Shown: positions 1 to 8,096 of the stretch, one piece after another
Position numbering within the stretch: the first letter of the stretch is position 1
How the letters are laid out: the number at the start of each line of letters is the position of its first letter
Origin: JBFXEO01 sp050180015
Lineage (GTDB): Bacteria; Bacteroidota; Bacteroidia; Bacteroidales; Tenuifilaceae
Length of the DNA: 28,391 nt
Direction: 5' to 3'
NCBI GenBank assembly: GCA_050180015.1
Contig: JBFXEO010000011.1
Span: 1 to 28,391 of the forward strand
Notes under the pieces: model-generated
Told to the model about the DNA's origin: nothing
Database searches by the model: none
What the model saw: the letters and a program-made list of their open reading frames with translations, nothing else
Translations under genes and position numbers: made by a program

Positions 1-2
1 AA

Positions 3-92
3 TCTTTGAGTTAGGGTATTGAGAAGACAAAGGAAAGCCTCCTCAAAAATTTTTCCCGGGCGGTTGTTGGAAAATAAATTATTGACGACGAG
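3..92 (+). pseudogene. ftsY: Interrupted 5' coding part of ftsY (N domain, first helix)
   Basis: In the same frame as the ftsY ORF downstream, this stretch reads SLS-stop-GIEKTKESLLKNFSRAVVGK-stop-IIDDE and runs directly into VLDYLEEIL. From memory of the family, this matches the start of the FtsY N domain in Bacteroidota (KTKES, then a GK(S/T)xxDDEVLD segment), so it looks like genuine ftsY coding sequence broken by TAG at 12-14 and TAA at 75-77. Each stop is one base from a plausible sense codon. Both TAG and TAA are used as normal stops elsewhere in the window, so codon reassignment is unlikely. The cause could be a real 5' lesion with downstream re-initiation, or base errors at a contig edge. 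Confidence 0.6.
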
Positions 93-908
93 GTGCTCGA
101 TTATTTGGAAGAAATTCTTATTTCCTCCGATGTTGGAGTTAGTACAACATTACGAATTATAGAGCGGGTACAAAAGCGGGTCTCATCGGACAAATACTTA
201 AATTCCAGCGAGTTGAATGTAATTTTGAGGGATGAAATTACGTCGCTGCTATCCGAGAATAAATTGCAGGATGATTTACCCGAAAACGTTGAACCTCCGT
301 ATGTAATAATGGTTGTTGGAGTTAATGGAGTTGGCAAAACCACCACAATAGGTAAACTTGCCTATATGTTCAAGCTGGGAGGCAAAAAAGTTATACTGGG
401 AGCTGCCGATACGTTTCGCGCCGCTGCTGTTGATCAGTTGACTATATGGGCCGAAAGGGTAGGAGTTCCTATTGTTAAGCAGCAGATGGGTGCAGACCCT
501 GCTTCTGTTGCATTCGATGCGGTTAGCTCTGCAAGGTCTCAGGGTGCCGATGTGGTAATTATAGACACAGCCGGAAGGCTCCATAATAAGGTAAACCTAA
601 TGAATGAACTTTCCAAAATTAAGAGAGTCATGCAGAAGGTTATTCCCAATGCACCGCATGAAGTTCTTTTGGTCTTGGACGGATCTACCGGCCAAAATGC
701 CTTTGTACAGGCAAAAGAGTTTACCGCTTCCACGGAGGTTACTGCAATTGCGCTGACCAAGCTGGACGGTACAGCCAAGGGCGGAGTTGTATTGGGTATT
801 TCGGATCAGTTTAAAATTCCCGTTAAATATATCGGAGTTGGTGAGAAAATGACCGATTTGCAACTTTTTAACCGGGAATCATTCGTAGATTCTCTGTTTA
901 GCCGATAG
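93..908 (+). CDS. ftsY: Signal recognition particle receptor FtsY (NG domain; 5' end interrupted)
   Basis: FtsY is the membrane-associated SRP-receptor GTPase. It pairs with Ffh to deliver ribosomes making membrane proteins to SecYEG. Numbering from the GTG at 93, the G1 P-loop GVNGVGKT is at 76-83, DTFRAAA at 106-112, G3 DTAGR at 158-162, G4 TKLD at 222-225 and the closing GVGE at 248-251. The protein ends normally in VDSLFSR. The ORF of 271 residues begins inside the N domain, and the first N-domain helix lies upstream behind two in-frame stops. GTG at 93 is only the first possible start after the second stop and has no recognisable ribosome binding site. The next gene, rimO, starts one base after the stop, so the two are surely co-transcribed. 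The family call is certain; the true start and intactness are not. Confidence 0.9.
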   Translation: MLDYLEEILISSDVGVSTTLRIIERVQKRVSSDKYLNSSELNVILRDEITSLLSENKLQDDLPENVEPPYVIMVVGVNGVGKTTTIGKLAYMFKLGGKKVILGAADTFRAAAVDQLTIWAERVGVPIVKQQMGADPASVAFDAVSSARSQGADVVIIDTAGRLHNKVNLMNELSKIKRVMQKVIPNAPHEVLLVLDGSTGQNAFVQAKEFTASTEVTAIALTKLDGTAKGGVVLGISDQFKIPVKYIGVGEKMTDLQLFNRESFVDSLFSR

Positions 909-909
909 T

Positions 910-2214
910 ATGGACAAAAACAATAAAATCAACATAGTTACCCTTGGCTGCTCAAAGAATATTGTTGATTCTGAAGTGTTAATGAAGCAACTTCAGCTGG
1001 GAGGATGGCAGCCTGTACACAACTCAAACGACCTTTCCGCAAAAGTTGTAATTGTAAATACATGCGGTTTTATTGCCGATGCCAAGGAAGAATCGGTCGA
1101 TACTATCATGGGGTTTGTGGATGCCAAAAATAAGGGTGCCATTGAACGAATATACGTGATGGGCTGCCTGCCCCAACGCTATAAAGAGGAGTTAAAGATT
1201 GAGATTCCTGAGGTTGACGGATTTTTCGGAGTATCGGACTTACCGCAAATCCTACGAACGTTAAATACCCCGTATTCTACAAGCTGTTTGAATCGGCGGT
1301 TTATTACAACCCCCAAGCATTACGCTTTTCTCAAAATATCAGAAGGATGTAACTGGGGATGCTCATACTGCGCAATTCCCATCATCAGAGGGAAGTATGT
1401 TTCCAGGTCAATTGAATCATTGCTCGATGAGGCAACTTCCCTGTCCGAACAAGGGGTGAAAGAGCTGATTATCATTGCCCAGGATTCCACCTACTATGGG
1501 TTGGATATTTATGGGAAACGCATGATTTCCGAGTTGTTGGAACGGCTCAGTCAAATAGATAAAGTAGAATGGATCCGGTTGCATTACGCATACCCTGCAA
1601 ACTTCCCGGCAGATTTAATGGAAACCATAAAAAATAATCCGAAGATTTGCAAGTATATAGATATTCCTTTCCAGCACATTAGTGACAAGGTGCTAAAGTT
1701 AATGCGGCGAGGAATTACGAAATCGGAAACTGTTGATTTTGTTGAAACTATTCGTAGTAAGATTCCCGAAATATGCATGCGGACAACTTTTCTTGTGGGT
1801 CACCCTGGCGAAACAGAAGATGATTTCAATGAACTATTAGATTTTGTCAGAAAATATCAGTTCGACCGGGTTGGCGTGTTCTCATATTCTGAAGAGGAGG
1901 GTACCTATGCGGCAAATAATTTCGAGGATATAATTACATCGGAAGAAAAGGAGAGAAGGGCTACCGTGTTAATGGAGGTACAGCGGGAAATTTCGCTTAC
2001 AAATAACCTTAAAAAAGTTGGTAGCTTGGTCAAAGTTATTGTAGATTCAGCCGGGAAGGATGAGATTATTGGTAGGACAGAGTTTGACTCACCCGAAGTT
2101 GATCAGGAGGTTTTAGCTAATAATGCTAAAGGTAAAAATATTGAGGTAGGAGATTTTATTACAGTTAAGATTAAGTCTGCCCAGGAGTATGATGTAATTG
2201 GAGAAATAGTATAA
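910..2214 (+). CDS. rimO: Ribosomal protein uS12 methylthiotransferase RimO
   Basis: RimO is a radical-SAM enzyme with two [4Fe-4S] clusters that methylthiolates the conserved aspartate of ribosomal protein S12. The N-terminal methylthiotransferase domain carries cluster ligands C14 (TLGCSKN), C52 (NTCGF) and C86 (VMGCLPQR). The radical-SAM motif CxxxCxxC is at C147, C151 and C154 (GCNWGCSYC). A TRAM domain fills roughly residues 362-434. The 434-residue length is normal for RimO. The GCSKN.VDSE signature and the CAIPIIRG sequence after the SAM motif fit RimO rather than the tRNA enzymes MiaB or MtaB. The ATG is one base after the ftsY stop, and a terminator follows directly. Confidence 0.95.
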   Translation: MDKNNKINIVTLGCSKNIVDSEVLMKQLQLGGWQPVHNSNDLSAKVVIVNTCGFIADAKEESVDTIMGFVDAKNKGAIERIYVMGCLPQRYKEELKIEIPEVDGFFGVSDLPQILRTLNTPYSTSCLNRRFITTPKHYAFLKISEGCNWGCSYCAIPIIRGKYVSRSIESLLDEATSLSEQGVKELIIIAQDSTYYGLDIYGKRMISELLERLSQIDKVEWIRLHYAYPANFPADLMETIKNNPKICKYIDIPFQHISDKVLKLMRRGITKSETVDFVETIRSKIPEICMRTTFLVGHPGETEDDFNELLDFVRKYQFDRVGVFSYSEEEGTYAANNFEDIITSEEKERRATVLMEVQREISLTNNLKKVGSLVKVIVDSAGKDEIIGRTEFDSPEVDQEVLANNAKGKNIEVGDFITVKIKSAQEYDVIGEIV

Positions 2215-2248
2215 AAAAATCGCGCCTTTTTGAGGGCGCGATTTTTTC
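2213..2248. terminator. Bidirectional terminator between rimO and tpx
   Basis: The stem pairs 2214-2226 (AAAAAATCGCGCC) with 2235-2247 (GGCGCGATTTTTT) around an 8-nt loop. The GC core is flanked by A and T runs, so it works as an intrinsic terminator on both strands. It sits exactly between the convergent ends of rimO and tpx. Confidence 0.9.
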
Positions 2249-2250
2249 TA

Positions 2251-2751
2251 TCATACTAATGATTTTATAGCTTTAATCGGATCATCATAGCTTGGCTCAG
2301 TGGCAATCTCTGGAACAACTTCGACGTATTTAACCACATCGTTTTGGTCAATTACAACAACACCCCTGGACAGTAACCGTAATTCCTGAATTAAAAAGCC
2401 ATACCTTGTCCCAAATTCGGTATCCTTATGATCGGATAAGGTCACCAGGTTATTAATTCCTTCGGCTCCGCAAAAGCGATTAAGTGCAAAAGGTAAATCG
2501 TTGGAAATAGCAATAAATACTACTTTACTGCCAAAAGCAGCAGCTTCGCGGTTGAACCGATGGTTTTGAAGCGAGCATATACTGGTGTCAATTGAGGGGA
2601 AAACGGAAATAAGTTTTACTTTCCCCTTAAAGTCTGATAGTTTTACTGGCTTCAGATCATTGCTAAGCGCACTAAATTCAGGTGCTTTATCCCCCGCCTT
2701 AATCAAGGTTCCCGTAAGGGTTACCGGATTTCCACCAAATGTTACTTTCAT
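2251..2751 (-). CDS. tpx: Thiol peroxidase Tpx (atypical 2-Cys peroxiredoxin)
   Basis: Tpx reduces hydrogen peroxide and small organic peroxides using thioredoxin. The 166-residue protein has the Tpx fold with N-terminal VTFGGNPVTLTGT. The peroxidatic C59 lies in PSIDTSICSLQ and the resolving C94 in NRFCGAEG; R129 lies in LLSRGVVVID. This spacing is the classical Tpx arrangement rather than AhpC or BCP. No signal peptide is present, so it is cytoplasmic. It begins 29 bases after the clpC stop on the same strand, with no terminator between, so the two are probably one transcript linking protein quality control with peroxide defence. Confidence 0.93.
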   Translation of the reverse strand: MKVTFGGNPVTLTGTLIKAGDKAPEFSALSNDLKPVKLSDFKGKVKLISVFPSIDTSICSLQNHRFNREAAAFGSKVVFIAISNDLPFALNRFCGAEGINNLVTLSDHKDTEFGTRYGFLIQELRLLSRGVVVIDQNDVVKYVEVVPEIATEPSYDDPIKAIKSLV

Positions 2752-2780
2752 ATAATTAATGTTATTAGTAATTTCAATGC

Positions 2781-5324
2781 CTATTCTTCATCTGGGTTCA
2801 AAACTTCTTCTTCGCCCTTTAAAAGTTTAATGGTAATTTCATCCTTTTTTTTGCTATATCCAATAGATAGAACGTTTCCTGCTTTCATATCATTTTTAAT
2901 TATTGCTTCGGCCATAGGGTCTTCTAAGTATTTCTGAATGGCACGTTTTAATGGGCGGGCACCATACTGTACATCATAGCCTTTTTCTGTGATAAAATCT
3001 TTAGCCGCAGGCGATATTCTAATGCTGTACCCCAAACTGTAAACCCTTTCGTATAGTCCCTTTAGCTCAATATCAATGATTTTATGTATGTCGCTACGAT
3101 TTAGCGAGTTGAAAATTACAATGTCATCAATACGATTCAGGAATTCAGGGGCAAAGGCTTTTTTTAGGGCTTTTTGAATTACGCTTTTGGAGTAACTATC
3201 TGCCGATTCTTCCTTGGCCTTGGTCGCAAATCCAACACCCTGGCCAAATTCTTTCAATTCCCTCGATCCAATATTCGAAGTCATAATAATTATGGTATTC
3301 TTAAAATCGACCCTTCGTCCAAGGCTATCGGTAAGCTGGCCTTCGTCCAGCACCTGAAGTAAAATATGGAACACATCGGGGTGTGCCTTTTCTACCTCAT
3401 CAAGTAAAACAACTGAATAGGGCTTTCTCCGAACTTTTTCCGTTAACTGCCCTCCTTCCTCGTAACCGATGTACCCGGGAGGAGCCCCAACCAGACGCGA
3501 TACAGAAAATTTCTCCATGTACTCGCTCATATCAATTCTTATCAAGTTGTCGGTTGTATCAAACAGATATTTTGCAAGCACTTTGGCCAGCTGAGTTTTA
3601 CCAACACCCGTTGGTCCCAGGAAAATAAATGTACCTATTGGTTTATTCGGGTCTTTTAATCCAGCCCTATTACGCTGAATTGCCCGAACAATTTTACTTA
3701 TGGCATCGTCCTGGCCTATAACGGATCCCTTCAACTCATCGGCCATTTTTAACAACCGCGCCCCTTCGGCCTGTGCAATCCGTTGAACAGGAACGCCCGT
3801 CATCATTGCTACAACCTCGGCAACTCTTTCTTCATCAACAACTTCCCGATGTTTTGCGAGTTCTTTCTCCCATCGCGATTGTTCATCGTCCAGCTGTTCA
3901 ATAAGTCTTTTTTCCTTATCCCTTAGATTAGCAGCCAGTTCAAATTGCTGATTTTTAACAGCCTTAAGTTTTTCCTTTTTAGTTTCCTCAATGGATTTTT
4001 CCAGGTTGACTATATTGTCTGGCACCCTGATGTTGGAAATATGAACCCTCGATCCGGATTCATCCATGGCATCTATTGCCTTATCGGGCAGGTGGCGGTC
4101 GGAAATATATCTCATCGTTAATTTAACACACGCTTCAATAGCCTCTGGGGTGTAAATAACATTATGATGATCCTCGTACCGCTCCTTAATATTATTCAGA
4201 ATTTCAACTGTTTCTTCAGGAGAGGTGGGCTCTACCATAACCTTTTGGAATCTACGTTCCAGAGCTCCGTCTTTTTCTATATGCTCCCTGTATTCATCCA
4301 ATGTGGTGGCACCAATACATTGTAATTCACCCCGGGCCAGGGCGGGCTTTAGCATATTGGCAGCATCGAGCGAGCCTGTTGCACCTCCGGCACCAACAAT
4401 GGTATGTATTTCATCAATAAATAGGATTATATCACTTGTCCTGGAAAGTTCGTTTAGTATGGCCTTCATTCTTTCTTCAAACTGTCCACGGTATTTGGTG
4501 CCCGCAACTATTGATGCGAGGTCTAATGTTACCACCCGCTTGTTAAAAAGAACACGTGAAACCTTCTTTTTAACAATTCTCATTGCTAGGCCTTCTGCTA
4601 TTGCAGATTTTCCCACTCCCGGTTCGCCTATAAGAATGGGATTGTTTTTTTTCCTACGACTTAGTATTTGCGCTATACGTTCTATTTCACGTTCACGGCC
4701 AATAATAGGATCAAGTTTCCCTTCCTCGGCAGCTTTGGTCAAGTCAATGCCAAAATTATCTAAAACAGGCGTATCCGATGCTGGCTTGGTTGACCCCGGC
4801 TGGTTTTGCTTCCCCATATTTTTAAAAATTCCACTATCGCCTTCATCATCCTCGCTACTTCCAAAGTCGTTTTTATCGTCAGAATTTAGTATGGTGAGGT
4901 TCTTCCGTATTATTTCGTAGCTGATATTGCTTTCGTATAGCAGCTGGGTAATAAAGTTGTTCTCGTCCTTAAGGATTGCAAGTAAAAGGTGTGCCGTATT
5001 TATAGTATCGCTTTTGAGGGAGCGGGCTTCAAGGAAAACTATTTTTAAAGCCCTTTCGGCCGATTTATATATAATAATATCGGATGATTCAACAATGTTT
5101 TCATGTTTTTCGGGAAGTTGAATCAAATGTTTATCCAAACGTTTTTTCAGATCATTCAAATCAACACCCAACGACAGGAGCAAATTGATAGCTTCGCCTT
5201 CTCCATCGCGCAAAATACCTAAAAACAGATGATCAGGGTTTATAGCATTGTTACCAAGCCTAATGGCCTCTTCCCTGCTGTAAACAAGGACATCTTTAAT
5301 CTTTTGTGAGAATTTCTGGTTCAT
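2781..5324 (-). CDS. clpC: ATP-dependent Clp unfoldase, ClpC type
   Basis: ClpC is an AAA+ unfoldase that feeds substrates to ClpP. From the start chosen here (MNQKFSQKIKDV, 847 residues) the order is: Clp N-domain repeats about 1-145, an acidic linker 147-185, AAA1 with Walker A GEPGVGKS 233-240 and Walker B ILFIDE 300-305, and a UVR-like coiled middle domain about 445-490. AAA2 follows with Walker A GPTGVGKT 570-577, Walker B VVLLDE 638-643 and the FLNRID arginine around 731. The VGF loop at 697-699 is a ClpP-docking tripeptide as in Bacillus ClpC. The frame is open 30 codons further upstream (to 5414), but that part is hydrophobic and unlike the family, so ATG at 5324 is preferred. It is divergent from gyrA. 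Confidence 0.95.
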   Translation of the reverse strand: MNQKFSQKIKDVLVYSREEAIRLGNNAINPDHLFLGILRDGEGEAINLLLSLGVDLNDLKKRLDKHLIQLPEKHENIVESSDIIIYKSAERALKIVFLEARSLKSDTINTAHLLLAILKDENNFITQLLYESNISYEIIRKNLTILNSDDKNDFGSSEDDEGDSGIFKNMGKQNQPGSTKPASDTPVLDNFGIDLTKAAEEGKLDPIIGREREIERIAQILSRRKKNNPILIGEPGVGKSAIAEGLAMRIVKKKVSRVLFNKRVVTLDLASIVAGTKYRGQFEERMKAILNELSRTSDIILFIDEIHTIVGAGGATGSLDAANMLKPALARGELQCIGATTLDEYREHIEKDGALERRFQKVMVEPTSPEETVEILNNIKERYEDHHNVIYTPEAIEACVKLTMRYISDRHLPDKAIDAMDESGSRVHISNIRVPDNIVNLEKSIEETKKEKLKAVKNQQFELAANLRDKEKRLIEQLDDEQSRWEKELAKHREVVDEERVAEVVAMMTGVPVQRIAQAEGARLLKMADELKGSVIGQDDAISKIVRAIQRNRAGLKDPNKPIGTFIFLGPTGVGKTQLAKVLAKYLFDTTDNLIRIDMSEYMEKFSVSRLVGAPPGYIGYEEGGQLTEKVRRKPYSVVLLDEVEKAHPDVFHILLQVLDEGQLTDSLGRRVDFKNTIIIMTSNIGSRELKEFGQGVGFATKAKEESADSYSKSVIQKALKKAFAPEFLNRIDDIVIFNSLNRSDIHKIIDIELKGLYERVYSLGYSIRISPAAKDFITEKGYDVQYGARPLKRAIQKYLEDPMAEAIIKNDMKAGNVLSIGYSKKKDEITIKLLKGEEEVLNPDEE

Positions 5325-5473
5325 ACATAAGTCTTCTAAAAAATCGATTACTAAAGTAATAGACATTAACGGAATTTCAAGCATATTGTTGATAAAAATC
5401 AGCTTTTTTAGCATAAATTTATTCTTCTGTGATGTTGAAAACTACTTACGCATAAGGTTAAATAATTACAGAT

Positions 5474-5485
5474 AAATAGCTATTT
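5474..5485. promoter_or_regulatory. 12-bp palindrome AAATAGCTATTT in clpC/gyrA intergenic region
   Basis: The perfect palindrome AAATAGCTATTT lies between the divergent clpC and gyrA starts. The identical 12-mer occurs again at 15344-15355 upstream of the hybrid histidine kinase. It could be a shared regulator site or simply AT-rich coincidence; no regulator is identified. Confidence 0.3.
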
Positions 5486-5515
5486 TAGCTCTTTTAAAAT
5501 TGTTAACCAGTAGCA

Positions 5516-5523
5516 CAAAATTA
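5516..5523 (-). promoter_or_regulatory. Candidate -7 box for clpC-tpx
   Basis: On the minus strand this reads TAATTTTG, a full match to the Bacteroidota -7 consensus TAnnTTTG. No TTTG is visible about 20 bases upstream, so only the -7 element is supported. It would give a leader of roughly 185 nt before the chosen clpC start and would overlap the control region of gyrA. Confidence 0.3.
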
Positions 5524-5556
5524 CGCTACACTTAATTGTATATATAAATTTTTAAT

Positions 5557-8061
5557 ATGCTTGAAGGAGAGAAGATTATACAGATAAACATTGAGGAAGA
5601 AATGAAATCGTCATACATTGATTACTCAATGTCTGTAATTGTATCGAGAGCGTTACCCGATGTACGGGATGGATTAAAACCTGTTCATAGAAGAGTTTTG
5701 TTTGGGATGTCAGATTTGGGTTTAAATTTTGGGAAAACCTATAAGAAATCTGCCCGTATTGTAGGTGAAGTGCTGGGAAAGTACCATCCACACGGCGACT
5801 CGTCAGTATATGATGCCATGGTACGTATGGCGCAAGATTGGTCTATGCGCTACCCGTTGGTAGATGGTCAGGGAAACTTCGGATCAGTAGATGGCGATAG
5901 CCCCGCTGCAATGCGCTATACCGAAGCTCGGCTCGCCAAAATCGCGGAGGAAACACTTGCTGATTTGGACAAGAACACCGTTGATTTTAGACTAAATTTC
6001 GATGACACCCTCGAAGAGCCAACCGTTCTGCCAACAAAAATACCGCTACTACTAGTCAATGGATCTTCTGGTATTGCGGTTGGAATGGCCACAAGTATGC
6101 CTCCGCATAACCTTAGCGAGGTTATTGATGCCGTTTGCGCAACAATTGACAACCCTGAAATTACTTTCGATGAGTTACTCAAGTATATCAAGGGCCCCGA
6201 TTTTCCAACTGGAGGTATTATATATGGCTATCAGGGGGTTAAAGACGCTTATTTAACCGGGAAGGGTAGGGTTATCATCAGATCTAAGGCTGAAGTTGAG
6301 CAGACAGACTCAGGTAGATCCAAGATAATTATTACCGAAATACCCTACATGGTTAATAAGGCAGAGATGATCCGAAAAATTGCTGACCTAATTAACGAGA
6401 AAAAGATAGACGGCATTAGCTACATTAATGATGAATCTGATAGGCAGGGGACAAGAGTTGTGATCATCCTTAAAAAAGAAGCAGTTGCCAACGTTGTATT
6501 GAATAACTTATTCAAGCACTCCCAGCTCCAGTCAACCTTTGCAATTAACAATATAGCACTGGTTGATGGCCGCCCTAAGCTGCTTAATCTAAAAGAGTTA
6601 ATCACCCAGTTCATCAAGCATAGGCATAGTGTAATACTTAGGCGGACGCACTTTGAACTCGGTGAGGCAGAAAAGCGTGCACACATTCTCGAAGGTTTGC
6701 TTATTGCAATTGATAACATAGATGAGGTGATCAGTTTGATAAGGTCGGCCCAGTACCCCTCAGAGGCCAAGGAAAAGTTAATGGCCAGGTTCAACCTTTC
6801 CGATGTTCAGTCTCAGGCAATTATCGATATGCGTTTAAGAAGTTTAACAGGCCTTGAGCGCGATAAGGTGAAGGAAGAGTATAACGGGCTACTGAAATTG
6901 ATAGACCACCTAAAAGCGATACTACAGGATGAAACACTCCAGATGAAAATAATTAAGGATGAGTTACTGGAGATAAAGGATAAATACGGGGATGCTCGCA
7001 AAACAGAAATTATTCCCGATGCGGAGGAGTTCAACCCAGAGGACTTTTATGCCGATGAGGAGGTTGTAGTTACAATATCGAGGCTTGGGTATATTAAGCG
7101 AACACCGCTATACGAGTACCATGCCCAATCGAGGGGAGGCGTAGGTGCGAAGGGAAGCACCACAAGGGATGAAGATTTTATAGAACACATGTACACGGCC
7201 ACCATGCACAACACCATGCTGTTTTTTACGGAGAAGGGTAAATGTTACTGGCTAAAGGTATATGAAATACCGGAAGGAACTAAAGCGTCGAAGGGCAGGG
7301 CAATCCAGAACCTAATTAATATCGAAAATGACGATGTTGTAAGGGCGTATATTAACGTTAAACGTTTAACCGATCCCGGCTATATCCAAAATAATTTCAT
7401 TGTACTATGTACAAAGCGTGGAACTATCAAAAAAACATCGCTCGAGGCTTACAGCCGTCCGCGTCAGAATGGATTACTGGCAATAACAATTAAGGAGGGA
7501 GATCGGCTAATAGAGGCATGTTTAACCAACGGAAAACACCACATACTGTTGGCGGGACGGGAGGGAAAAGCAATTAGGTTCCCCGAAAAATTAGTTAGGG
7601 CAATTGGCCGAACCGGTAGCGGTGTTCGGGGAATGTCCATACCTAAAGGCGATGAGGTGATAGGAATGGTGTGCGTAGAGGAGCAGGAACAAAAAGATAT
7701 ACTCGTAGTGTCTGAGAATGGATTTGGCAAACGATCCAAGCTGGAAGACTACCGGGTAACCAATAGGGGAGGTAAGGGCGTAAAAACTATCAATATATCG
7801 CAGAAAACCGGGAAATTAATCAGCATTAAGGCCGTAAACGAAAGTAACGATTTAATGATAATTAACCGGAGTGGATTAACAATCAGGCTAAGAATTAGTG
7901 AATTACGAGTTACTGGCAGGGCAACGCAGGGTGTCAAACTAATTAATTTGAAAAAAAACGATTCAATTGCAGCAATAGCCAACGTAGAATCAGCCGACGA
8001 TATTCAGGAAAGTAACCAAATAGAAGGAGAAACCAATGATACTGTCATAGTTGACGAATAA
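5557..8061 (+). CDS. gyrA: DNA gyrase subunit A
   Basis: GyrA is the breakage-reunion subunit of the A2B2 gyrase that introduces negative supercoils. The 834-residue protein has a winged-helix and tower core, with the catalytic tyrosine Y121 in AAMRYTEARL. The C-terminal beta-pinwheel includes the GyrA box at NRGGKGV, which separates it from ParC. The quinolone-resistance region reads HPHGDSSVYD, so the positions matching E. coli Ser83 and Asp87 (here S82 and D86) are unmutated. An acidic tail ends the protein (IEGETNDTVIVDE). The start MLEGEKIIQINIEEEMK is typical. A TPR-protein gene starts 35 bases downstream and may be co-transcribed. Confidence 0.97.
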   Translation: MLEGEKIIQINIEEEMKSSYIDYSMSVIVSRALPDVRDGLKPVHRRVLFGMSDLGLNFGKTYKKSARIVGEVLGKYHPHGDSSVYDAMVRMAQDWSMRYPLVDGQGNFGSVDGDSPAAMRYTEARLAKIAEETLADLDKNTVDFRLNFDDTLEEPTVLPTKIPLLLVNGSSGIAVGMATSMPPHNLSEVIDAVCATIDNPEITFDELLKYIKGPDFPTGGIIYGYQGVKDAYLTGKGRVIIRSKAEVEQTDSGRSKIIITEIPYMVNKAEMIRKIADLINEKKIDGISYINDESDRQGTRVVIILKKEAVANVVLNNLFKHSQLQSTFAINNIALVDGRPKLLNLKELITQFIKHRHSVILRRTHFELGEAEKRAHILEGLLIAIDNIDEVISLIRSAQYPSEAKEKLMARFNLSDVQSQAIIDMRLRSLTGLERDKVKEEYNGLLKLIDHLKAILQDETLQMKIIKDELLEIKDKYGDARKTEIIPDAEEFNPEDFYADEEVVVTISRLGYIKRTPLYEYHAQSRGGVGAKGSTTRDEDFIEHMYTATMHNTMLFFTEKGKCYWLKVYEIPEGTKASKGRAIQNLINIENDDVVRAYINVKRLTDPGYIQNNFIVLCTKRGTIKKTSLEAYSRPRQNGLLAITIKEGDRLIEACLTNGKHHILLAGREGKAIRFPEKLVRAIGRTGSGVRGMSIPKGDEVIGMVCVEEQEQKDILVVSENGFGKRSKLEDYRVTNRGGKGVKTINISQKTGKLISIKAVNESNDLMIINRSGLTIRLRISELRVTGRATQGVKLINLKKNDSIAAIANVESADDIQESNQIEGETNDTVIVDE

Positions 8062-8096
8062 ACCAAACACAAATTTTAACAAATAAATTTTTCGAG

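Noticed and set aside
4225..4920. 231-codon plus-strand ORF antisense to clpC
   Set aside because: It is a shadow frame of the highly conserved clpC coding strand, with no recognisable protein features.
5325..5414. Longer clpC start 30 codons upstream
   Set aside because: The extra N-terminus is hydrophobic and unlike ClpC, whose family start matches MNQKFSQKIKDV at 5324.
5797..5825. Possible quinolone-resistance mutation in gyrA
   Set aside because: The region reads GDSSVYD, with Ser and Asp at the two main resistance positions, so it is the sensitive form.
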